64,000 nt of DNA from Ruegeria marisrubri (GTDB lineage Bacteria; Pseudomonadota; Alphaproteobacteria; Rhodobacterales; Rhodobacteraceae), in NCBI RefSeq assembly GCF_001507595.1, contig NZ_LQBQ01000012.1, positions 434,001 to 498,000 of the forward strand, given 5' to 3'. Positions 7,828 through 18,586 of the stretch are shown here, piece after piece (position 1 is the stretch's first letter; each line of letters opens with the position of its first letter). A model generated the notes under the pieces. The model ran no database searches and had not been told where the DNA came from. It worked only from the letters and a program-made list of their open reading frames with translations. The position numbers were made by a program, and so were the translations under genes.

Positions 7828-8714
7828 TTGCCTCCTTTCAGCATCTTGAAGGCGTCTCCGAAGGCCTCGATGGCATTCGCCGGCAGGACGATGGTCTGCT
7901 TGCCGTCACCGTTGCCCAGCGCGTTCAGCGCCTCGACCTGCTTCAGCGCCACCTGGTACTGCGCCGCCTCGATGCCGTTCTCGCGGATCGCCTTGGCGAC
8001 GACCTCGGTGGCATAGGCCTCGGCGTCGGCCTGGATGCGGCGGGCCTTGGCGGATTGCTCGGCGGCATACAGTTCGGCATCGGCCTGCAACTCGACGGCC
8101 CGCTTGCTGCCCTCGGCCTCGGTCACCTGCGCGCGGCGGGCACGCTCGGCATTCAGCTGCTGCAGCATCGCCTCGCGGGTCGCCGCATCCAGGTTCACGT
8201 CCAGGATTTCGGCGCGGGTGACCTCGATCCCCCAGTTGTCCACCGCGTCCTCGACGCTTTCCTTGATGCGCATGATCAACTGGGCGCGGTTCGACTGCAC
8301 CTCGTCCAGGTCCATCTTGCCGATCTCGGCGCGCACGATGCCGGCGACCGTGGTCGCGATGGCCGCGTCCACGTCACGGATCCGGTAGACCGTCTTTTCC
8401 GGCTCGAGGATGCGGTAGAAAACCGAGGTTTCGACCTGCACCAGCACGTTGTCCTTGGTGATCGCGTCCTGCGTGGCATTGGGCAGCTGGCGCTCGAGCA
8501 CCGAGATCTTGTGACGCGCAACGTCCAGAAACGGAACGATGAAGTTGATGCCGGGTCCCAGCACGGAATGCAGGCGTCCGAACCGTTCCACCACGTATTT
8601 TTCCGACTGCGGAACGATCTTCACGCCCTTGAAGATCACGATGACGATGAAAATCGCGCCGAGTAGATAAATGACGTTTTGTGTGAGCAATCCGATTACC
8701 TGATCTTCGGTCAT
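7824..8714 (-). CDS. SPFH/Band 7 (stomatin-like) membrane-microdomain protein, QmcA type
   Basis: 296 residues: an N-terminal membrane anchor (VIGLLTQNVIYLLGAIFIVIVIFKG), a Band 7 domain starting VPQSEKYVVERFGR, and an alanine/glutamate-rich coiled coil (about residues 185-250) ending in a conserved ANAIEAFGDAFKML tail. Such proteins oligomerise at the inner membrane and organise microdomains or regulate membrane proteases. The ATG at 8714 is preceded by AGGGACGG; a TTG 15 bp upstream is a less likely start. Operon with the NfeD-like gene. Confidence 0.9.
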   Translation of the reverse strand: MTEDQVIGLLTQNVIYLLGAIFIVIVIFKGVKIVPQSEKYVVERFGRLHSVLGPGINFIVPFLDVARHKISVLERQLPNATQDAITKDNVLVQVETSVFYRILEPEKTVYRIRDVDAAIATTVAGIVRAEIGKMDLDEVQSNRAQLIMRIKESVEDAVDNWGIEVTRAEILDVNLDAATREAMLQQLNAERARRAQVTEAEGSKRAVELQADAELYAAEQSAKARRIQADAEAYATEVVAKAIRENGIEAAQYQVALKQVEALNALGNGDGKQTIVLPANAIEAFGDAFKMLKGGK

Positions 8715-8970
8715 ATCCGTCCCTGTCAATTGTGTGCTGTTGTATACATTTCGGGGTTGAGCCCCTGTCTTTCAATACCGGTAAGGCGTGAACGGGTGGC
8801 GAGGCAAGTATGCAGAGCAATGAGAAACCACACAAGAACGTGCTTGTGCCCTTGTTGCCATGATACCGGCCGGTTGCGCCGGAACGAGGGCGGCGCAAAC
8901 CGCCTGACGGGTTGCATTGCGCGCGCCGATCGGGCAAAGCCTGCCCGGTTCAGCGATCCGAGGCGATGAC

Positions 8971-10101
<1,131 letters not shown>

Positions 10102-10116
10102 AAGTCAGCTGGCGGA

Positions 10117-10821
10117 TCAGCCCGATCGCGGCACCGCAACGGCGGCCGGGAAAGCTGGTCTTGCGCTGGTGGCAGGGCGCTGAAGGCGGTCGCTGACGCG
10201 CCCCAAACTGTCATCCATCCAGTTTCTGAGCGACAGGGCCAAGGGCTGAGCCGGGGCCGATTCCGCGTATCTGGCATGGGGATTCGCCCCCTGATCGGCC
10301 AGCAGGAACGCCGCCAGATCCGGTGCGTGCCGGTTCTGCTCTTGCTCGCGCTGCTCAATCACAATGGTCTGATGTCGTTCCGCTTCGCGATGCAGGGCCC
10401 GCGGCGACCAGTGGCCGTAGACCAGCTTGCTCAGAACCGCCGCCGCGCCGACCAGCAGGGCCGCGCTCAGTTCCGGCGATCCCCTCAGCGCCTCGCCGAG
10501 GCCGGGCAGAAGAAAGGCCGTCACCGCGATCAGCAGGCGTGCAACGGCGATGGATTCTATCATGAACCGCAGACGTGGCAGAAAAACGCAGATCGACACC
10601 GCGGCGACAAGGATCGCAACGGCATAGGTCATGCCGGTGAAAACTGGAACCGCCATGCCGAATACCGTCCCGTGCATATGCGCGTAGAGCAGATACCCGG
10701 AGACAAACGCCATCGCCGTGCCAAAGGCAATCCGGCGCCGGCTGCGGAAAACCCTCTGATATGCGTGCCTTAACAGCAGGGACGGGCTTGGAATATCTAC
10801 CTGAACGAAAGCCATGAACAT
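10117..10821 (-). CDS. Uncharacterised multi-pass membrane protein
   Basis: Not recognised. About 234 residues: basic N-terminus (RHAYQRVFRSRRR), then four to five hydrophobic segments (FGTAMAFVSGYLLYAHMHG, VPVFTGMTYAVAILVAAVSICVFL, IAVARLLIAVTAFLLPGL, LSAALLVGAAAVLSKLVYG) and a hydrophilic, proline- and alanine-rich C-terminal tail of about 85 residues with QREQEQNRH. No clear ribosome binding site; ATGs at 10821 and 10815 are both possible and a longer form would run over the lon upstream region. Convergent with tgt (15 bp apart). It could be a small sensor or stress membrane protein, but nothing in the sequence fixes a function. Confidence 0.6.
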   Translation of the reverse strand: MFMAFVQVDIPSPSLLLRHAYQRVFRSRRRIAFGTAMAFVSGYLLYAHMHGTVFGMAVPVFTGMTYAVAILVAAVSICVFLPRLRFMIESIAVARLLIAVTAFLLPGLGEALRGSPELSAALLVGAAAVLSKLVYGHWSPRALHREAERHQTIVIEQREQEQNRHAPDLAAFLLADQGANPHARYAESAPAQPLALSLRNWMDDSLGRVSDRLQRPATSARPAFPAAVAVPRSG

Positions 10822-10983
10822 ATGGCTAGAGACAGATTTGGGCCGAATTGCGGCCTGGTTTGGCCGGTATCTTGAACATGCGAAAAAATTGCGGGCAACC
10901 GCCGACCGGCAAATTCGCCGCATTGATGCCTTGCCCTCCCTCCGGCAAGGGTCCATGCTGGTTTTCACAAACCGGCGCACAAG

Positions 10984-11010
10984 GTTGAAATCGGCGTGTT
11001 AGCGCCCCAC
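10984..11010 (+). promoter_or_regulatory. Candidate heat-shock (RpoH) promoter of lon
   Basis: TTGAAA at 10984-10989 and CCCCAC at 11004-11009 are separated by 14 bp. This is close to the classical sigma32 layout (CTTGAAA, N13-15, CCCCATNT) and lies about 85 bp before the lon start, as expected for a heat-shock protease. Confidence 0.5.
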
Positions 11011-11093
11011 CTTTACCGTCCAAGAACAGGAGATGGCCGATGGTCGCCTCGTAGAGGGATCAGTGCCATCTTGCCAACGATTAAGGATAGAGC

Positions 11094-13502
11094 ATGCAAG
11101 AGCCTCTGAATTCCTCCTACCCCGTATTGCCGCTGCGCGACATCGTGGTTTTCCCCCACATGATCGTGCCGCTCTTCGTCGGCCGCGAGAAATCGGTCCG
11201 CGCGCTGGAAGAGGTGATGCAGGACGACAAGCAGATTCTGCTGTCGAGCCAGATCGATCCCAGCGTGGACGATCCGGGCACCGACGGCATATACCGAACC
11301 GGCGTGCTGGCCAACGTGTTGCAGCTGCTGAAGCTGCCCGACGGCACCGTCAAGGTGCTGGTCGAGGGCCAGGTGCGCGTCAAGATCACCGAATTCCTCG
11401 AAAACGAGGAGTTCTTCGAAGCGCGGGCCGAGCACTTGACGGAAATTCCCGGCGACGTGACCACGACGCAGGCGCTGTTGCGTACCGTGGCGGACGAATT
11501 CGAGCGTTACGCCAAGGTGCGCAAGAACATCCCCGAAGAGGCGCTGGCGGCGGTGGGTGACACCACCGAGCCGTCCAAGCTGGCCGATCTGGTCGCGGGG
11601 CATCTGGGCATCGAAGTCCAGCAGAAGCAGGACCTTCTGGAAACCCTCAGTGTCAGTGAGCGGCTGGAGAAGGTCTATGGCCTGATGCAGGGCGAAATGT
11701 CTGTCCTGCAGGTCGAGAAAAAGATCAAGACCCGCGTCAAGTCGCAGATGGAGAAAACCCAGCGCGAGTACTATCTGAATGAGCAGATGAAGGCCATTCA
11801 GAAGGAACTGGGCGACGGCGACGACGGCTCGAACGAAGTGGCCGAGCTGGAACAGAAGATCGCCGAGACCAAGCTGTCGAAAGAGGCACGCGAAAAGGCC
11901 GAGGCCGAGCTGAAGAAGCTCAAGAACATGTCGCCGATGTCGGCCGAGGCCACGGTCGTGCGCAACTACCTCGACTGGATCCTGTCGCTGCCCTGGGGCA
12001 CCAAATCCCGGGTCAAGAAGGATCTGAACCGCGCGCAAGAGATTCTGGATGCCGATCACTATGGCCTTGAGAAGGTCAAGGAACGCATCGTCGAGTATCT
12101 TGCCGTGCAGCAGCGCTCGAAAAAGCTGAAAGGCCCGATCCTGTGCCTTGTCGGCCCTCCGGGCGTGGGCAAGACCTCGCTGGGCAAGTCGGTGGCGCGC
12201 GCCACCGGGCGCGAGTTCATTCGCATCTCGCTGGGCGGCGTGCGCGATGAATCCGAGATCCGCGGCCACCGTCGCACCTATATCGGTTCGATGCCCGGCA
12301 AGATCATCCAGGCGCTGAAAAAGGCGAAAACCACGAATCCGCTCATCCTGCTGGATGAAATCGACAAGATGGGGCAGGATTTCCGTGGCGACCCGGCCTC
12401 GGCCATGCTCGAGGTGCTGGACCCCGAACAGAACAACACGTTCATGGACCACTATCTCGAGGTCGAATATGACCTTTCGAACGTGATGTTCCTGACCACG
12501 TCCAACAGCTACAACATGCCCGGGCCTCTGCTGGACCGGATGGAGATCATCCCGCTGGCCGGCTACACCGAGGACGAAAAGCGCGAGATCGCCAAGCGTC
12601 ACCTGATCCCGAAGCAGATCAAGAACCACGGCCTGAAAGCCAAGGAGTTCGAGCTGACGGACGAGGCGCTGACCGCGATCATCCGCACCTATACCCGCGA
12701 GGCGGGCGTGCGGAACCTCGAGCGCGAGATCGCCAAGGTGGCCCGCAAGGCGCTGACCAAGATCATCAAGGGCGAGGCGGAAGGCGTGAAGGTCACGCCG
12801 GAAAACCTGGACGAATTCCTCGGCGTGCCCAAGTACCGTTATGGTCTGGCCGAGAAAGAGGATCAGGTCGGCGTGGTGACGGGTCTGGCCTATACCTCGG
12901 TGGGGGGCGAGCTGCTCTCGATCGAGGCGCTGCGCCTGCCGGGCAAGGGCCGGATGAAGACCACCGGCAAGCTGGGCGACGTGATGAAGGAATCGATCGA
13001 GGCGGCGTCCTCGTATGTCCGGTCGATCTCGCCTCAGCTGGGCATCAAGCCGACGCAGTTCGACAAGTGGGACATCCACGTTCACGTCCCCGAAGGCGCC
13101 ACGCCCAAGGACGGCCCCTCGGCCGGCTTGGCCATGGTGACCTCGATCGTCTCGGTGCTGACCGGCATCCCGGTCCGCAAGGACATCGCGATGACGGGCG
13201 AGGTGACGCTGCGCGGCAACGCGCTGGCCATCGGTGGCCTCAAGGAGAAGCTGCTGGCCGCGCTGCGCGGCGGCATCAAGACCGTGTTGATCCCGCAGGA
13301 GAACGAAAAGGACCTGCCCGAGATCCCCGACAACGTGAAGGAAGGGCTCGAGATCATCCCGGTCAGCCATGTCTCCGAGGTGCTGAAGCACGCGCTTGTG
13401 CGCCAGCCCGAGCCGATCGAATGGGACGAAGCCGCCGAAGAGGCCGCCGCAGCCGCGGCCAAGGCCGGTGACGAGTCAGGGGCTTCGGCGAGGGCCCACT
13501 AG
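11094..13502 (+). CDS. lon: ATP-dependent protease La (Lon)
   Basis: 802 residues, full length. The N-terminal substrate-binding domain starts with [20 protein letters not shown], a coiled-coil region (about 190-290) leads into the AAA+ module with Walker [10 protein letters not shown] near residue 354 and Walker [11 protein letters not shown], and the C-terminal S16 protease domain carries catalytic S676 ([11 protein letters not shown]) with the lysine partner in [14 protein letters not shown]. The alanine-rich tail is a normal species variation. It degrades misfolded and regulatory proteins in the cytoplasm. AAGGA precedes the ATG, with a heat-shock-like promoter upstream. Confidence 0.98.
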   Translation: MQEPLNSSYPVLPLRDIVVFPHMIVPLFVGREKSVRALEEVMQDDKQILLSSQIDPSVDDPGTDGIYRTGVLANVLQLLKLPDGTVKVLVEGQVRVKITEFLENEEFFEARAEHLTEIPGDVTTTQALLRTVADEFERYAKVRKNIPEEALAAVGDTTEPSKLADLVAGHLGIEVQQKQDLLETLSVSERLEKVYGLMQGEMSVLQVEKKIKTRVKSQMEKTQREYYLNEQMKAIQKELGDGDDGSNEVAELEQKIAETKLSKEAREKAEAELKKLKNMSPMSAEATVVRNYLDWILSLPWGTKSRVKKDLNRAQEILDADHYGLEKVKERIVEYLAVQQRSKKLKGPILCLVGPPGVGKTSLGKSVARATGREFIRISLGGVRDESEIRGHRRTYIGSMPGKIIQALKKAKTTNPLILLDEIDKMGQDFRGDPASAMLEVLDPEQNNTFMDHYLEVEYDLSNVMFLTTSNSYNMPGPLLDRMEIIPLAGYTEDEKREIAKRHLIPKQIKNHGLKAKEFELTDEALTAIIRTYTREAGVRNLEREIAKVARKALTKIIKGEAEGVKVTPENLDEFLGVPKYRYGLAEKEDQVGVVTGLAYTSVGGELLSIEALRLPGKGRMKTTGKLGDVMKESIEAASSYVRSISPQLGIKPTQFDKWDIHVHVPEGATPKDGPSAGLAMVTSIVSVLTGIPVRKDIAMTGEVTLRGNALAIGGLKEKLLAALRGGIKTVLIPQENEKDLPEIPDNVKEGLEIIPVSHVSEVLKHALVRQPEPIEWDEAAEEAAAAAAKAGDESGASARAH

Positions 13503-13523
13503 TCAGACACCATGGAAACGGAA

Positions 13524-13549
13524 AAAGGCGGGCCAGATGGCCCGCCTTT
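13524..13549. terminator. Intrinsic terminator between lon and phoB
   Basis: GGCGGGCC-AGAT-GGCCCGCC (13527-13546) is preceded by an A run and followed by TTTGCCTTT. It lies 22 bp after the lon stop and about 35 bp from the 3' end of convergent phoB, so it may serve both. Confidence 0.8.
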
Positions 13550-13581
13550 GCCTTTGGGTCTCTCTCGGTGCCTGCGATTTT

Positions 13582-14271
13582 TCAGCCAAGGGCATAGCCG
13601 GCGCCGCGCACGGTGCGGATGGGGTCGCTGCCGCCGTTCCGGCTCAATGCCTTGCGCAGCCTGCCGATATGCACGTCCACGGTGCGCGTATCGACATAGA
13701 TGTCCCGGCCCCAGACACGGTTGAGAAGCTGCTCGCGGCTCCAGACCCGGCCGGGCTTTTCCATGAAGGTGGACAGCAGACGAAACTCGGTCGGTCCGAG
13801 CTTGAGCTCTTCCCCCCCGCGCGTGACCCTGTGGGTCTCGGAATCGAGCGTGATGTCTTCGAAGGTCAGGCGCTCGCCGACGGTCGCCGGGCGCGACCTG
13901 CGCAGCTGCGCCTTCACACGCGCGAGAAGCTCGATCAGCGAATAGGGCTTGGCCACATAGTCATCGGCGCCGGTTTCTAGGCCGCGGACCTTGTCCACCT
14001 CTTCGGACCGGGCCGAGATCATGATGACCGGCGTGGCGCGGAACTCAGGCTTGATCTTGATCTGCCTGCAGACTTCGATCCCCGACGTGCCGGGCAGCAT
14101 CCAGTCCAGCAGGATCAGGTCCGGCCGCTCCTCTTCGATCAGCAGCAGCGCCTCGGCGCCGTCGGCCGCGGTCAAGACCCGAAAGCCTTCGCTTTCCAGG
14201 TTGTAGACGAGCACTTCTCTCTGGGCCGGCTCGTCCTCGACCACCAGAACGGATGGCTGCAAGTCGGCCAT
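13582..14271 (-). CDS. phoB: Phosphate regulon response regulator PhoB
   Basis: 229 residues. Receiver domain with acidic pocket VVEDE, phospho-acceptor D56 (LILLDWMLP), and YVAKPYS containing the conserved lysine; then an OmpR-type winged helix (LGPTEFRLLSTFMEKPGRVWSREQLLNRVWG, DIYVDTRTVDVHIGRLRKAL). It activates Pho-box promoters under phosphate limitation. Last gene of pstSCAB-phoU-phoB; its ATG overlaps the phoU stop by one base. The partner kinase PhoR is not in the window. Confidence 0.96.
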   Translation of the reverse strand: MADLQPSVLVVEDEPAQREVLVYNLESEGFRVLTAADGAEALLLIEEERPDLILLDWMLPGTSGIEVCRQIKIKPEFRATPVIMISARSEEVDKVRGLETGADDYVAKPYSLIELLARVKAQLRRSRPATVGERLTFEDITLDSETHRVTRGGEELKLGPTEFRLLSTFMEKPGRVWSREQLLNRVWGRDIYVDTRTVDVHIGRLRKALSRNGGSDPIRTVRGAGYALG

Positions 14272-15005
14272 CAGACGTCGCCTTCCTGCAGCGTGGTCAG
14301 GGTGCGGTCCTGTTTCGGCCGGTCGTCATCCGGCAGAACGCCCGACACCAGATAGATCGTCTGCTCGGCGATGCCGGTCGCATGGTCGCCGACACGCTCG
14401 ATGTTCTTGGCGATGAAATGCAGGTGCATCCCCGCCGCGATGTTGCGAGGGTCTTCCATCATGTGCGTCAGCAGCGACCGGAACAGCGTGTTGTAGATCT
14501 GGTCGGCCTCGAGATCGCGCTCGATGATCTCCTCGGCCTTTTCCTGGTCGCGCTGGATATAGGCGTCGAGCGCGTCCTTGACCATCGCCTCGACAAATTT
14601 CGCCATGCGGACGAGGCCCGACATGGCCCCTTCGATCTCGTTGCTGCCTGCCATCGCCATCGTGCGCTTGGCGATGTTCTTGGCATAGTCGCCGCAGCGT
14701 TCCAGATAAGAGCTGATCTCCATGACCGACAGGACGGTGCGCAGATCCACCGCCGCCGGGGCGCGCAGCGCCAGCAGCCTTGCCGCATCCGCCTTGATGG
14801 CCTGGTTGAGCTCGTCCACCACCCGGTCGCCCTTGCGCACCTTCTCGGCCAGTTCCAGATCGCGGGTCTTCAGGGCCGTGGTCGCCTCGGAGAGCGCGAC
14901 CTCCACAAGGCCGCCCATTCGCATGACCATGGCCTGGATGCCTTCCAGTTCCCGGTCGTAGGAGGAAACGATATGCTGTCTTTCAGGTCCCATCTGGGTC
15001 TCCAT
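14271..15005 (-). CDS. phoU: Phosphate transport regulator PhoU
   Basis: 244 residues of two PhoU three-helix repeats, each with the metal-binding signature: ERCGDYAKN in the first and ERVGDHATG in the second. PhoU links the Pst transporter to PhoR and limits Pho signalling when phosphate is plentiful. The gene is squeezed between pstB (TAATG overlap) and phoB (TGATG overlap), indicating strict coupling. Confidence 0.96.
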   Translation of the reverse strand: METQMGPERQHIVSSYDRELEGIQAMVMRMGGLVEVALSEATTALKTRDLELAEKVRKGDRVVDELNQAIKADAARLLALRAPAAVDLRTVLSVMEISSYLERCGDYAKNIAKRTMAMAGSNEIEGAMSGLVRMAKFVEAMVKDALDAYIQRDQEKAEEIIERDLEADQIYNTLFRSLLTHMMEDPRNIAAGMHLHFIAKNIERVGDHATGIAEQTIYLVSGVLPDDDRPKQDRTLTTLQEGDV

Positions 15006-15802
15006 TAACCAATGCGGCCGGTGATGTAGCTTTCGGTGCGCGGGTCGGTGGGGTTGGTGAAGATCTGGCTGGTGTCGCCGAATTCGACCAGCGTTCCGAG
15101 GTGGAAAAAGGCGGTCTTCTGGCTGACCCGCGCGGCCTGCTGCATCGAGTGCGTTACGATCACCACCGAATAGTTCTGCTTCAACTCGTCGATCAATTCC
15201 TCGACCTGTGAGGTCGCGATCGGGTCAAGCGCCGAGCAGGGCTCGTCCATCAGCAGAACCTCGGGTTCCGTCGCCACGGCGCGCGCGATGCACAGGCGCT
15301 GCTGCTGGCCACCCGACAGGCCCGTTCCCGGTTGGTCGAGGCGGTCCTTCACCTCGTCCCAGATCGCGCCACGGCGCAGGGCCTTTTCCACGATCTCGTC
15401 CAGATCGGCCTTCGACTTGGCCAGACCGTGAATGCGCGGGCCATAGGCGATGTTGTCGTAGATCGACTTGGGGAAGGGGTTGGGCTTCTGAAACACCATC
15501 CCCACCTGCGCGCGCAGCTGAACCGGATCGACGGACTTGGCGTTGATGTCCCTGCCGTCCAGTTCGATCTTGCCGGTGACCCGGCAGATGTCGATCGTGT
15601 CGTTCATGCGGTTCATGCACCGCAAGAAGGTGGACTTGCCGCAGCCCGACGGCCCGATGAAGGCGGTGACGGTCTTGTCGGCGATGTCCACGTTCACGTC
15701 CTTGATCGCGTGCGTGGCGCCATAGTGGACATTCACGTTCCGGGCCGAGATCTTCGTGTCGGTGATCCCGATATCCCGCTCGATCTTTTGCATGTTGGTC
15801 AT
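15005..15802 (-). CDS. pstB: Phosphate ABC transporter ATP-binding protein PstB
   Basis: 265 residues from the preferred start. ATPase of the high-affinity phosphate importer: Walker [13 protein letters not shown], signature [14 protein letters not shown], Walker [14 protein letters not shown] and switch histidine VTHSM. The ATG at 15802 is chosen because GAGG lies 8 bp upstream; an in-frame start at 15832 would overlap pstA and add ten residues of no family match. The signature LCIARAVA and terminal GRIG are typical of PstB. Confidence 0.96.
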   Translation of the reverse strand: MTNMQKIERDIGITDTKISARNVNVHYGATHAIKDVNVDIADKTVTAFIGPSGCGKSTFLRCMNRMNDTIDICRVTGKIELDGRDINAKSVDPVQLRAQVGMVFQKPNPFPKSIYDNIAYGPRIHGLAKSKADLDEIVEKALRRGAIWDEVKDRLDQPGTGLSGGQQQRLCIARAVATEPEVLLMDEPCSALDPIATSQVEELIDELKQNYSVVIVTHSMQQAARVSQKTAFFHLGTLVEFGDTSQIFTNPTDPRTESYITGRIG

Positions 15803-15825
15803 TTCGTAATCCTCGTTCGGAACGC

Positions 15826-17127
15826 TTACCATTTGCGTTCGAATTTCTGGCGCAGGTAGATGGCGATCGCGTTCATCATCACAAGAAAGCCCAGCAGCAC
15901 CAGGATCGCGGCCGAGGTGCGCGAGACGAAGCCGCGCTCGGGGCTGTCGGCCCAGATGAAGATCTGGGTCGGAAGCGCGGTCGCGCTCTCAAACGGGCTG
16001 GACGCGGCCGAGGTGATGAAGGCGTTCATGCCGATCAGCAGCAGCGGCGCTGTTTCACCCAACGCCTGCGCAAGGCCGATGATGGTGCCGGTCAGGATGC
16101 CGGGCGCGGCCAGCGGCAGGACGTGGTGAAAGATCATCTGCTGTTTCGACGCGCCGATGCCCAGGGCGGCTTCGCGGATCGACGGCGGCACGGCCTTGAG
16201 GGCCGCGCGCGTGGCGATGATGATGGTCGGCATGGTCATCAGGGCCAGGGTCAGGCCGCCGACGAAGGGTGCCGACCGGGGCAGGCCGAACCAGCCGATG
16301 AACACGGCCAGCGCCAGCAGACCGAACACCACCGAGGGCACCGCCGCCAGGTTGTTGATGTTCACCTCGATGAAGTCGCTCAGCTTGTTCTTGGGGGCAA
16401 ACTCCTCGAGATAGATCGCCGCGCCGATCCCCAGCGGGAAGGACACCAGGAAACAGGTCAGCAGCGCCCAGAAGGACCCGACCAAAGCGCCCTTGAGGCC
16501 TGCAAGTTCGGGGAAGCGCGAGTCTGCGTTGGTGAACAGCGCCCAGTTGAACGGCTTGGAAATCGCGCCCTGCTCCTTGAGCGCGTCGAACCAGGCGATC
16601 TCGCGATCCTTCACGCGCCGGTTCTCTTCCGGGGTGTCGCGCTTGATGAGCCCCTTGTTCAGCTGGTCATAGGGGTCCGAGACCGGCACGGTCATGGTGA
16701 TGGTCTGCCCGATCAGAGAGGGGTCGGCCTCGACCAGATCCCGCAGCTCGAACTGGGCGCCGTTCGACAGGATGCCTTCCACGGCTTTCCGTGTTTTCCG
16801 GTCCTCCATGTCCGCATCCGGCAGAATCGCACCCAGCGAGGCCCCGAGGGCGTCGTCGAACCCGCCGCGCGGCAGCTTCTCTTCGCGGATCTCCTCGGGG
16901 TCGACATAGACATCCAGGGTCAGATGCGTCTGCGTGAAGGCATGCCAGCCGGTCGAAAGCAGCGACGCGACAAGGATGAAGAGCATCACGAAGGCAATCG
17001 AGATCGCCCCAAGGCCGATCCATTGCAGGCGGGCCTGCTTGCGGCGGCGGCGCTTGAGCGAGGCCGCAACGATGTCCGCCGTGTTTTTCTTGCCCGAAGG
17101 GCCGGAAGGATGGGCTGTATCGGTCAT
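15826..17127 (-). CDS. pstA: Phosphate ABC transporter permease PstA (long form)
   Basis: About 433 residues, longer than the ~296-residue E. coli protein. A cytoplasmic N-terminus and first helix ([22 protein letters not shown]) are followed by a ~170-residue extracytoplasmic insertion (about residues 65-190), then the usual permease core with [38 protein letters not shown] and the EAA loop [21 protein letters not shown]. Such long PstA proteins are common in alphaproteobacteria. A GAGG site favours the ATG at 17127; the ATG at 17145 overlapping the pstC stop is an alternative. Confidence 0.93.
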   Translation of the reverse strand: MTDTAHPSGPSGKKNTADIVAASLKRRRRKQARLQWIGLGAISIAFVMLFILVASLLSTGWHAFTQTHLTLDVYVDPEEIREEKLPRGGFDDALGASLGAILPDADMEDRKTRKAVEGILSNGAQFELRDLVEADPSLIGQTITMTVPVSDPYDQLNKGLIKRDTPEENRRVKDREIAWFDALKEQGAISKPFNWALFTNADSRFPELAGLKGALVGSFWALLTCFLVSFPLGIGAAIYLEEFAPKNKLSDFIEVNINNLAAVPSVVFGLLALAVFIGWFGLPRSAPFVGGLTLALMTMPTIIIATRAALKAVPPSIREAALGIGASKQQMIFHHVLPLAAPGILTGTIIGLAQALGETAPLLLIGMNAFITSAASSPFESATALPTQIFIWADSPERGFVSRTSAAILVLLGFLVMMNAIAIYLRQKFERKW

Positions 17128-17137
17128 GTCGGTCGCC

Positions 17138-18514
17138 TCAATCATAGGCTTCGCGATACTTGCGCACGATGCGCAGCGCGAAAATGTTGATCATCAGGGT
17201 GACGAGGAACAGCATCATGCCCAGGGCAAAGGCTGCCAGCGTCTTGGGGTTGTCGAAAGACGTGTCGCCGATCAGAAGCGTGACGATCTGAACGGTCACC
17301 GTGGTGACGCTGTCCAGCGGATTGATCGTCATCTTGGCGATCAGGCCCGCGGCCATCACCACGATCATGGTCTCCCCGATCGCGCGGCTCACGGCCAGCA
17401 ACACGCCACCGACGATCCCGGGCAGCGCGGCCGGAAACAGAACGGTGGTCATCATTTCACCGCGCGTCGCGCCAAGCCCCAGGGCGCCATCGCGCAGCGC
17501 GCGCGGAACGGCCGACAGGGCGTCATCGGCAAAGGAGGAAATGAAGGGGATCAGCATGATCCCCATGACGCTGCCTGCCGCAAGCGCCGTGTTGGGGGCC
17601 ACGTCCAGCCCGATCGACTGGCCAAAGCTGCGGATCGCGGGGGCGACGACCAGAATGGCGAAAAAGCCGTAGACCACCGTCGGAACCCCGGCGAGGATCT
17701 CGAGCAACGGCTTGACCACCGCGCGCAGCTTGCGGGGGGCGAATTCGTTGAGGTAGATGGCCGAGAACAGGCCAACGGGCACGGCCACGACCAGCGCGAT
17801 CACCGTGATGACGATGGTGCCCAGGATCACCGGGATCCAGCCAAAGGCCCCTTCGGCCGCGACCTGATCCTCGCGCAGGGGGATCTGCGGCTCCCAGTTC
17901 AGGCCGAACAGGAATTCGTACAGGGGCACCCGGTCGAGGAAACGCAGGGTTTCATAGGACAGCGAGACGATGATGCCGATCGTGGTAAAGATCGCCACGG
18001 TCGAGCAAAAGATCATCAGCCCCGAGACGATACCCTCGACACCCTGCCGCGCACGGAACTCGGCGGCCACGCGCGAGCGGGCAAAACCCAGCAGCAGCAG
18101 TGAGATCACCGCCACCGAGGCGACCAGCAGCCAGCCCGCCTTGGTTTGCAGGGCGGCATGGTGCTCGGCCGCTTCGAGCTTCCAGCTTTCCGGCGTTCCG
18201 AAAACCTGCCCCCTAGAAATCGACTTGATCTCGGACAGCACCAGCTGCACACCGCCGGAATCGAGTCCCTCCAGAGCTCCGTCAGGCAGCGCCCCCATGA
18301 CAAGCCTGTCGATGACGGTTCCCTGCAGCAAAAGCCACAGCAGGATGAACGTCAGAACCGGCACCAGGATGACCAGCGCCGAGAACATCCCGTGATAAGA
18401 GGCCATGGAATGAAGCCGCGAGCCACCATCACGAATGGACTTCGCCGCCATCCGGTTGATCGTGTAACCGGCGATGACGGCGACCGCGAGCAGAACGAAG
18501 GGAAGAGCTGTCAT
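17138..18514 (-). CDS. pstC: Phosphate ABC transporter permease PstC (long form)
   Basis: 458 residues, against about 320 in E. coli. The extra N-terminal part contains at least three hydrophobic segments (LPFVLLAVAVIAGYTI, FSALVILVPVLTFILLWLLLQG, GWLLVASVAVISLLLLGFA). The core has the PstC features IPVILGTIVITVIALVVAVPVG, LNEFAPRKLRAVVKPLLEILAGVPTVVYGFFA and the EAA loop RDGALGLGATRGEMMTTVLFP. Forms the phosphate channel with PstA in the inner membrane. Confidence 0.93.
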   Translation of the reverse strand: MTALPFVLLAVAVIAGYTINRMAAKSIRDGGSRLHSMASYHGMFSALVILVPVLTFILLWLLLQGTVIDRLVMGALPDGALEGLDSGGVQLVLSEIKSISRGQVFGTPESWKLEAAEHHAALQTKAGWLLVASVAVISLLLLGFARSRVAAEFRARQGVEGIVSGLMIFCSTVAIFTTIGIIVSLSYETLRFLDRVPLYEFLFGLNWEPQIPLREDQVAAEGAFGWIPVILGTIVITVIALVVAVPVGLFSAIYLNEFAPRKLRAVVKPLLEILAGVPTVVYGFFAILVVAPAIRSFGQSIGLDVAPNTALAAGSVMGIMLIPFISSFADDALSAVPRALRDGALGLGATRGEMMTTVLFPAALPGIVGGVLLAVSRAIGETMIVVMAAGLIAKMTINPLDSVTTVTVQIVTLLIGDTSFDNPKTLAAFALGMMLFLVTLMINIFALRIVRKYREAYD

Positions 18515-18586
18515 GAGCCTGCACTTTCCAAATGAAATCCCGGGCCGCCAATACGCGCCCCGGGCCTTGAGGTCCAGAAAAGACCC

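Noticed and set aside
11013-13391. Very long open frame antisense to lon (792 codons)
   Set aside because: It is the complement of lon codons in a GC-rich genome: rich in H, R, L and Q, with no family motifs, and lon is a complete gene.
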